A model generated the notes under the pieces. The model was not told the DNA's origin and searched no databases. It saw only the letters and a list, made by a program, of their open reading frames with translations. This document shows, in pieces, positions 1 through 4,880 of a DNA stretch of 6,200 nt. Location of the stretch: NCBI GenBank assembly GCA_017652545.1, contig JAGCAV010000076.1:1-6200 (forward strand), given 5' to 3'. Source of the stretch: Lachnospiraceae bacterium (GTDB taxonomy: Bacteria; Bacillota_A; Clostridia; Lachnospirales; Lachnospiraceae). Positions within the stretch are counted from its first letter, which is position 1; every line of letters starts with the position of its first letter. Made by a program: the position numbers and the translations under genes.

Positions 1-545
1 CGGGATATCCGGAAGAAGGATATCATCAGATGAAAGGGATCCTGGACCGCCTGTATCTGCCCGGGAGCGGGCTGTATGCCCATATCCTGGATGAGGCGGA
101 CGGCAGTTTCACGGACGGAAGGGCCTGGTCCGTCGGGGTCGCATGGATCCTGACCGGGCTGGAGCGCACCTGGCGGGTACTGCCGGAGAAGATGGAAAGG
201 GAGAGGGAAGACCTCAAGGCCCGCTTTGCGCGCCTTCTGGATGTCGTGCTGAAGTACCAGTGCGGCGACGGCGGCTTCCACGATGTGATGGATGATCCGG
301 AAACGTACATGGAAACGGAAACACCCGCGATGATCGCCTGCGCTCTCTATGCGGGTGTTCGGGACGGATTGCTTGGGGAGGAAATGCTTGCACGGGCGGA
401 CGCCATGGCAGCGTATGTGCGCGGGAAGATCCTGCCTGACGGACGTGTTGCCGATGCGGCAGGTTCACCGGCTTTTGACAGACCGGGGACATCCGTTGAA
501 TGCCAGGCCCATGTGCTGATGATGGAAAAGCGCAGCGGATGCTGA
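1..545 (+). CDS. GH88/GH105-like unsaturated uronyl hydrolase, C-terminal half (5' end outside window)
   Basis: The reading frame (codons from base 3) is open from the window edge to TGA at 543-545, giving 180 residues. The ATG at 30 is therefore probably internal. The pattern fits the C-terminal half of the (alpha/alpha)6 barrel of GH88/GH105 enzymes. It has a GLYAHILDEA segment (about residues 23-32), a W-x5-W segment ending in AW (42-48) followed by a helix and LPE, then Q-x-GDGGFHDVMDD (86-98), METETPAM (103-110), and a final GTSVECQAHVLMME. Family members are roughly 350-380 residues, so about half is missing. The family's catalytic Asp normally lies earlier and would be outside the window. 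These enzymes hydrate and remove 4,5-unsaturated uronic acid from lyase products, usually in the cytoplasm. The convergent neighbour operon, with a uronidase-like GH2 and an esterase, supports uronic-acid glycan use. GH88 versus GH105 cannot be settled from this half. Confidence 0.75.
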   Translation, partial: GYPEEGYHQMKGILDRLYLPGSGLYAHILDEADGSFTDGRAWSVGVAWILTGLERTWRVLPEKMEREREDLKARFARLLDVVLKYQCGDGGFHDVMDDPETYMETETPAMIACALYAGVRDGLLGEEMLARADAMAAYVRGKILPDGRVADAAGSPAFDRPGTSVECQAHVLMMEKRSGC

Positions 546-570
546 TGAAACGCATGCACGCATCCCGCCA

Positions 571-1695
571 TTAAAAACCAAGTGCCTTAACAGCCGACAG
601 AAGCGCGTCGGCTGTTTTTTTGTGGCTCGGAATGCCTGGGTGATCGACAGAACCGAATTCTCCGGGCAATGTGTCGGGCAGGGAGAGATAGGATGCGTTC
701 GGATCGCCCGTCAGGCGAATGGCATCACACAGGGTCTCTTCGATCTCATGCCCCATCATGCCATAGCACCACAGGATATGCGCGTGCGGGTTATGTCTTC
801 GAAGAAGGCGCAGGAAATCCGGAACAGCCCTGCCGATCTTTTCAAGATCCTGAGCGCAGAGCGTGCCGTCCTCATTTTTTCTCATTTTGTAATAACGGCC
901 GGTTGCCGGGTCCGTATATCCGGGATTGACAAAGGCGGCCGCATCGTTGGTCCCCAGGTTGACGATGATCAGGTCAGGCTGCCAGTTCTCAAAATCACAG
1001 GGATCCTGTGCGCCGAGCGAGACGGCTGAGGGACTGTTCTGGACGCCGCAGACCTTTTCATAGACGGAGGGCATGTTATAGGACGGGTTGTTTGTGTACC
1101 CGATATACACACCCCATCCGGCCTGGGTCACGATCCGCAGATCGGCATTCAGTTTCTGCGCGATGCCCGTGCCGTAGTGCAGTTCGCTCTGCGCGGTGAA
1201 AAACCAGAGATCCTCCGTGATCAGTCCCGGATAGCCGAAGAGGCCTTCCCCCGAGGTGATGCTGTCGCCGATCAGTTCAATTTTCCCGGTCCTGGGCGGA
1301 ACAGGGTATAGCTGACCGTCCGTGCAGACAGAACAGACCGTATAGAGGGTCTCACCCTCATATACGGCGTTTTGAAGAAGCGCGGGAGAATCCTTTACGA
1401 TGCGTATGGTCTTTGGATCCGAATAATTGAGGTGGTCATATACAGACAAAAGCTGTCTGCCTCTTCCAAGAAGCACGCGCTGGATCAGATGATCGTTCAG
1501 ATAGAGGCAGACCCAGGGACAGAGCACCTGATCCTCTTCCGGCACTTCAAGTTCAATGGAAAGTTCGCTTCCGGAGACGATGAATTCAAGCGAGGAACCG
1601 GTCCAGAAGAAAGTGATGCCTTTTTCACCGCATGTTACACGGCCCTGTACACAAAGGTACTCCGGGGTAAGTGTATTCACATGAAGTTCGCGCAT
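571..1695 (-). CDS. CE2-like SGNH/GDSL carbohydrate acetylesterase
   Basis: This 374-residue protein has the two-part layout of carbohydrate esterase family 2. A beta-rich N-terminal domain (about 1-130, with FWTGSSLEFIVSG at 30-42) precedes an SGNH hydrolase domain. Block I is LIGDSITSGEG with nucleophile Ser145. Block II is QAGWGVYIGY (191-200). Block III is NLGTND (247-251 core) with Asn250 for the oxyanion hole. Block V is DHPG with His352. The usual DxxH Asp position (349) is Ser, and Asp351 sits directly before the His. Family members remove O-acetyl groups from xylan, glucomannan or related glycans. No signal peptide is visible, so a cytoplasmic role on imported acetylated oligosaccharides is inferred. 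The start is set by AAGGAAAGGA (1701-1710), five bases before ATG and overlapping the upstream permease stop. It is last in the importer operon, and its 3' end encodes the opposing gene's terminator hairpin. Confidence 0.85.
   Translation of the reverse strand: MRELHVNTLTPEYLCVQGRVTCGEKGITFFWTGSSLEFIVSGSELSIELEVPEEDQVLCPWVCLYLNDHLIQRVLLGRGRQLLSVYDHLNYSDPKTIRIVKDSPALLQNAVYEGETLYTVCSVCTDGQLYPVPPRTGKIELIGDSITSGEGLFGYPGLITEDLWFFTAQSELHYGTGIAQKLNADLRIVTQAGWGVYIGYTNNPSYNMPSVYEKVCGVQNSPSAVSLGAQDPCDFENWQPDLIIVNLGTNDAAAFVNPGYTDPATGRYYKMRKNEDGTLCAQDLEKIGRAVPDFLRLLRRHNPHAHILWCYGMMGHEIEETLCDAIRLTGDPNASYLSLPDTLPGEFGSVDHPGIPSHKKTADALLSAVKALGF
591..621 (+). terminator. Intrinsic terminator of the plus-strand GH88/105-like gene, inside the opposing esterase gene
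   Basis: A perfect 8-bp stem, CAGCCGAC (591-598) with GTCGGCTG (607-614), encloses an 8-base loop and is followed directly by seven T (615-621) on the plus strand. It starts 46 bases after the stop at 543-545. It lies wholly within the coding sequence of the minus-strand esterase gene, which ends at 571. On the minus strand it is followed by a non-T-rich stretch before the esterase stop codon, so it is not expected to terminate that gene. Confidence 0.8.
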
Positions 1696-1708
1696 GGTAT
1701 TCCTTTCC

Positions 1709-2521
1709 TTACCCTTTAACAGCTCCGGCAGTCAGGCCGCGGATCATGCTCTTTGCTCCGAAGGAGAAAATGATCAGCACGGGGATGGTCGCCAGAGTCA
1801 GGCCGGCAAGCTGCGCGCCGTAGTCGGTTCTGAAGGCGCTTGCCAGACTTTTGATGAAGATCGGGATCGTATAGTTCTCGGTTTTGTTGACAAAGACCAG
1901 CGGATACATGTAACTGTTCCAGGACCAGAGGAACTGAAGCAGCGCCAGTGTCAGGATGCCGGGTTTGATGCACGGGAGAGCGATCCTGAAATAGATCTGC
2001 ATCTCGTTGGCACCGTCGATGCGGGCACTCTCCACCAGCTCAATGGGAAGACCTGTTTTGAAAAAGGAGATCATCCAGTAAGCGCCAAGACCACTGGCAA
2101 GCCAGACAAAGATCATGGGCATGAGGGTATTGTTGAGCTTGAAATTCCGCATCTCGATCATATACCCGATGATACCGATCTGGGTCGGAACCATCATGGT
2201 CATCATGATAAACATGTTCATGACCTTCTTCAGACGGAACTGGTAAACGTTCATCGCATACCCGGCCATCGAACATACCAGAACGGAGAAGAACATGGCA
2301 CAGGCGGAAATGAAAAAGCTGTTCATGTACGAATGAACGAAATTCGAGGCAAAGATCGTTTTCAGATTCTCCAGAAAGTAGTTGGACGGTATCAGCGGAT
2401 TCCCCTGGAAGATCATCTCGCTCTTGAATGTCGACATCGAGAACATCAGATAGAAGGGAATCAGGGAGATCACTGATATAAGGATCAGGAGAATGGTTTT
2501 AATAACAGTCTTGATCTTCAT
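1709..2521 (-). CDS. Carbohydrate ABC transporter permease, MalG type (CUT1)
   Basis: This inner-membrane subunit of a CUT1 sugar importer is 270 residues from the chosen start. About six hydrophobic segments are visible (roughly 8-30, 68-92, 101-123, 132-154, 186-209, 240-258). The cytoplasmic EAA loop that docks the ATPase is clear at about 161-185 (ESARIDGANEMQ then RIALPCIKPGI). The C-terminus RGLTAGAVKG is the classic MalG ending. ATG at 2521 is preferred because GAGGAGG (2534-2540) precedes it, though the spacing of 12 is long, and because it leaves a 7-base gap after the MalF-type stop. An in-frame ATG at 2548 would add nine residues (MRKRRTEKA) and overlap the upstream gene by 20 bases, with a weaker GAGG at good spacing. 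That start cannot be excluded. The gene is followed after 13 bases by the esterase. The substrate cannot be read from the permease itself. Confidence 0.93.
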   Translation of the reverse strand: MKIKTVIKTILLILISVISLIPFYLMFSMSTFKSEMIFQGNPLIPSNYFLENLKTIFASNFVHSYMNSFFISACAMFFSVLVCSMAGYAMNVYQFRLKKVMNMFIMMTMMVPTQIGIIGYMIEMRNFKLNNTLMPMIFVWLASGLGAYWMISFFKTGLPIELVESARIDGANEMQIYFRIALPCIKPGILTLALLQFLWSWNSYMYPLVFVNKTENYTIPIFIKSLASAFRTDYGAQLAGLTLATIPVLIIFSFGAKSMIRGLTAGAVKG

Positions 2522-2528
2522 GGCTTTC

Positions 2529-3434
2529 TCAGTCCTCCTCTTTCTCATTCATCAGCCTCAGACCGATGACGGATACGATGGCGATGATCACGAACAGGAC
2601 ACAGGCCATGGCTGAAGCATATCCCATACGCGGGTTGGAACCGAAGGCCTGGTTGTAGAAATTCCAGACAATGGTCAGACAGCTCTGGGAAGGTCCTCCG
2701 ACAGTGGAACTGGTCTGATTGGTGAACAGAAGGTTGGCCTCATCGAACATCTGGAACATATAGATCAGACTGGTGATGGTCAGGAAGGTCGTGACCGGAC
2801 GAAGGAGCGGAACCGTGATGCGGGTAAAGCACTGGAAGTTGCTTGCCCCGTCGATTTTGGCTGCTTCGTAGAGGTCATCGGAAATGGAGGTGATGCCGGC
2901 AAGGTACATGGTCATGAAGTAGCCGGTGTTTCTCCAGATGATCATAAATGCGATGACAAACGGCGCGTATTTCGCACTGCCTATGAAATTGATGGCTTTG
3001 CCGCCCATCGAGACGATCAGCTTGTTCAGGATACCGATATGCTGTTCGAAAATGAAAGTGAAGATCATGCCGATCGCCACAGGTGTGGTGATGTAGGGCA
3101 GGAAGTTCATGGTCTGCAGGGCGTTCTTAAACCGCCTGGTATTGCTCAGGAGCGCTGCGAAGATCAGGCCGAGCACCAGCGCGATCGGGAACCCGGACAG
3201 GCCGATCTTAAGCGTGTTGAGCACGGATTTCCAGAACAGCTTGTCCTTTGTAAAAATGCTGATGAAATTCTTGAAGCCGACAAAAACCTTCTGGTTGTAA
3301 CCCGCCCAGTCCAGAGAACTCATGTAGAACGAGTAGAGGATGGGATACAGGTTAAAGAGGAAAAAACAGATGATGAAAGGGGCAAGGAAAACTGCCGGCC
3401 AGAAGACGCTGTATTTTCTGATGCTGTTCTTCAT
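2529..3434 (-). CDS. Carbohydrate ABC transporter permease, MalF type (CUT1)
   Basis: This partner membrane subunit, 301 residues from the chosen start, would form the translocation heterodimer with the downstream MalG-type protein. Hydrophobic segments lie near 11-33, 72-97, 111-129, 157-180, 211-232 and 270-293. The EAA docking loop is at about 189-213, with YEAAKIDGASNFQCF followed by ITVPLLRP. The N-terminal WPAVFLAPFI followed by NLYPILYSF is typical of this family. The start ATG at 3434 is chosen because GAGGTG (3439-3444) sits at proper spacing. An in-frame ATG at 3455 has no ribosome site and would add seven polar residues. Its last codons (EKEED then TGA) double as the GAGGAGG ribosome site for the next gene, so the two permeases are probably translationally coupled. 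No ATPase gene is present, which is common for clostridial CUT1 systems that share one MsmX/MsmK-type ATPase. Confidence 0.93.
   Translation of the reverse strand: MKNSIRKYSVFWPAVFLAPFIICFFLFNLYPILYSFYMSSLDWAGYNQKVFVGFKNFISIFTKDKLFWKSVLNTLKIGLSGFPIALVLGLIFAALLSNTRRFKNALQTMNFLPYITTPVAIGMIFTFIFEQHIGILNKLIVSMGGKAINFIGSAKYAPFVIAFMIIWRNTGYFMTMYLAGITSISDDLYEAAKIDGASNFQCFTRITVPLLRPVTTFLTITSLIYMFQMFDEANLLFTNQTSSTVGGPSQSCLTIVWNFYNQAFGSNPRMGYASAMACVLFVIIAIVSVIGLRLMNEKEED
2534..2540 (-). promoter_or_regulatory. Ribosome binding site of MalG-type permease, inside the 3' end of the MalF-type gene
   Basis: GAGGAGG on the minus strand lies in the final codons of the upstream permease gene, 12 bases before ATG 2521. 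An alternative start at 2548 would use the weak GAGG in TGAGGCTGATGA (2549-2560) with spacing of 7. The site favours the shorter protein, but the long spacing leaves the choice open. Confidence 0.55.
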
Positions 3435-3438
3435 GGGA

Positions 3439-3444
3439 CACCTC
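3439..3444 (-). promoter_or_regulatory. Ribosome binding site that fixes the MalF-type permease start
   Basis: GAGGTG on the minus strand; its GAGG core is six bases before ATG 3434. The longer in-frame ATG at 3455 is preceded by T-rich sequence with no purine-rich site, and it overlaps the end of the hairpin/T-run region. The shorter start is therefore preferred. Confidence 0.65.
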
Positions 3445-3457
3445 GGTACGATCATTC

Positions 3458-3503
3458 AAAAACAGGGGCTGCCCGCTGCTCCCGGCAGCAGGACAGCCCC
3501 TGT
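3458..3503 (-). terminator. Hairpin plus T-run between binding-protein and permease genes (leaky terminator or mRNA-stabilising stem)
   Basis: A perfect 10-bp outer stem, ACAGGGGCTG (3462-3471) with CAGCCCCTGT (3494-3503), encloses a smaller CTGCT/AGCAG stem. Read on the minus strand it is followed by a run of five T (3458-3462). It lies about 55 bases after the solute-binding-protein stop and just upstream of the first permease. CUT1 operons often carry such a structure, which lets only part of transcription continue or protects the 3' end of the upstream message. The binding protein is then made in excess over the membrane subunits. That role is inferred here. Confidence 0.7.
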
Positions 3504-3558
3504 GTTATGACAGCTTTCTGTCAGTAACAGATTATGAGACTACGCGGAGTCATCATGA

Positions 3559-4833
3559 TTATTCGATGGTGACGGACTCATCGGTGACCAGCTGGCCAAG
3601 TTCGTCGATGGCTGCAGCCACAGCTGCGTCAAGATCCATGGAAGCGTCGTCCATGATCTGCTGCGCTACATCGTTGCGGACGCTGGTGATGTCGTTATCA
3701 TAAGCTGAGGGAGCCGGGATAACGGTGTTGGGAGCGATCTCCTGATACAGCAGATCGGAGATGTTCTCGCCGCCGAAGAATTCCTCGTCAGAACGTTTGC
3801 AGAAGTCCGGAGTCGCAATGCTGGAGTCCATGGTGATGAAACCGGCAATGTCTCTTGCAGTCTCTGCGCCGACCTGATCGGATACGCACCAGCAGATGTA
3901 ATCATAAGCTGCAGCTTTCTGCTCGTCGGTTGCAGAAGTGGAGATACCGAAAGCGGTGCCGCCGTGCTGATAGTTCACGGGAGCCTTGATGATGCCCCAG
4001 TTGCCGGAACCGTCGGGATCGTTAGCCTCGATGTAGTAAGTGATCGCCCAGTCGGGGCACGGATAGAAGATATGGTTCTTGCCGGCGTAGGTCGCGTTGC
4101 CTTCCGGTGTACCATTCTGATAGGTGTCAACAGCGCCCGCATCTCTGAGAGCGATCAGCTTGCCCATGACATCTTCCATCTTGGCGGTCATGTTGATCTT
4201 GCCGTCTTCATAGTTGGCAACATCGCTTGCGAAGTACAGCCATTCAGCAACAGCCTGGCCGGAATGGAACAGGAATACGCTGCCGTCGGTTGCTTCGGAG
4301 ACTTCCTTGCCGTGCTCAACATAGTCATCATAGGTTGAGAACATAGCCTGAAGCTCATCGGGATCATCCGTTCCGAAGTACTCTTTAGCCAGGTCGCGCT
4401 TGTAGGCGATACCAGCCGGGCAGGCGGCTGAGAACAGACCGATCAGTCTTCCGTCATCTGTGGTCGCGGCATCGATCAGTGCCTGGTTGTAGTTATCTGT
4501 CTCCAGACCATACTCTTTGAGATCCTCAAGGATGTCGAACTGTTTCCAGTTGGCGATCAGGGCTCTGTCCATCGGGATGATGGTGGGAAGCTCGGAACCG
4601 GAAGCAAGAGCCTGCTGTGCCTTGGTAAGCATATCGCCCCACTCGGTAGCGACCGGCTCAAAGTTTACATTGGGATGAAGCTCATGATACTTCTCCATCA
4701 TCGGCCAGGTGTAGTTGGAGTCCCAGCCCCAGTAGGTAATGGTTACTTCGGGTTCGTCAGCCATAGCCGGCAGAGCCAGTACACAGACTGCCAGAGCGGC
4801 AGCAGCGACCATCTTCAACAGATTTTTTTTCAT
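3559..4833 (-). CDS. Extracellular solute-binding protein of a CUT1 sugar ABC importer (family 1)
   Basis: This 424-residue protein captures the sugar outside the cell and delivers it to the two permeases encoded downstream. The N-terminus has Lys2-3, a hydrophobic stretch (about 5-22) and an AMA/D site, giving predicted signal-peptidase I cleavage after Ala25. The mature start EVTITYWGWDSN, then MMEKYHELHPNVNFE and LASGSELPTII, is typical of family 1 binding proteins, and the length fits. Cys17 sits in LAVC followed by hydrophobic residues, which is not a proper lipobox. A lipid anchor is therefore doubtful, which is unusual for a Gram-positive transporter protein. The start is supported by AGGAGG (4841-4846) seven bases upstream. 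Codons 2-4 contain eight consecutive A. The gene lies 47 bases after the GH2 gene. The abundance of aromatic residues in the mature N-terminal region fits sugar binding, but the ligand cannot be named. Confidence 0.92.
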   Translation of the reverse strand: MKKNLLKMVAAAALAVCVLALPAMADEPEVTITYWGWDSNYTWPMMEKYHELHPNVNFEPVATEWGDMLTKAQQALASGSELPTIIPMDRALIANWKQFDILEDLKEYGLETDNYNQALIDAATTDDGRLIGLFSAACPAGIAYKRDLAKEYFGTDDPDELQAMFSTYDDYVEHGKEVSEATDGSVFLFHSGQAVAEWLYFASDVANYEDGKINMTAKMEDVMGKLIALRDAGAVDTYQNGTPEGNATYAGKNHIFYPCPDWAITYYIEANDPDGSGNWGIIKAPVNYQHGGTAFGISTSATDEQKAAAYDYICWCVSDQVGAETARDIAGFITMDSSIATPDFCKRSDEEFFGGENISDLLYQEIAPNTVIPAPSAYDNDITSVRNDVAQQIMDDASMDLDAAVAAAIDELGQLVTDESVTIE

Positions 4834-4871
4834 GATGATACCTCCTCATGTGCTGTTATTAGGTTGGATAT

Positions 4872-4880
4872 ATTGTAACA
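4872..4880 (-). promoter_or_regulatory. Candidate internal promoter for the transporter genes (extended -10)
   Basis: On the minus strand TGTTACAAT matches an extended -10 element (TG-n-TACAAT, one mismatch from TATAAT). It starts immediately after the TGA of the GH2 gene. A start site about seven bases downstream would give a leader of roughly 30 bases containing AGGAGG before the binding-protein ATG. No good -35 box is seen at 16-18 bases upstream; the nearest, CTTTCA, is weak and too close. This is pattern evidence only. Confidence 0.4.

Noticed and set aside
30..32. ATG as the start of the GH88/105-like gene
   Set aside because: The frame is open from base 3, the upstream residues (YPEEGYHQ) fit the family, and the catalytic N-terminal half would be missing if this were the true start.
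546..570. Terminator for the minus-strand operon just after the esterase stop
   Set aside because: The area has some self-complementary GCATGC sequence but no stem followed by a T-run on the minus strand. No intrinsic terminator for the operon could be supported.
622..1029. Plus-strand open frame after the terminator, antisense to the esterase
   Set aside because: It overlaps the SGNH blocks on the other strand and shows no recognisable domain or ribosome site.
1694..2476. 260-residue plus-strand open frame opposite the MalG-type permease
   Set aside because: The translation is unusually rich in His, Asp, Gly and Gln, as expected from the reverse complement of a hydrophobic membrane-protein gene. 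It is a shadow frame.
3509..3522. Small hairpin GACAG-CTTT-CTGTC after the binding-protein gene
   Set aside because: It has only a 5-bp stem and no T-run on either strand. The larger structure at 3458-3503 explains the region better.
3039..3527. 162-residue plus-strand open frame opposite the MalF-type permease
   Set aside because: It is antisense to a well-supported permease and runs through the hairpin region. Its composition is charged and low in motifs, as in other shadows.
4823..4830. Eight-A run at codons 2-4 of the binding protein as a programmed frameshift
   Set aside because: AAA-AAA-AAT after ATG is common in Lys-rich signal peptides, and the frame is intact. Nothing else indicates recoding.
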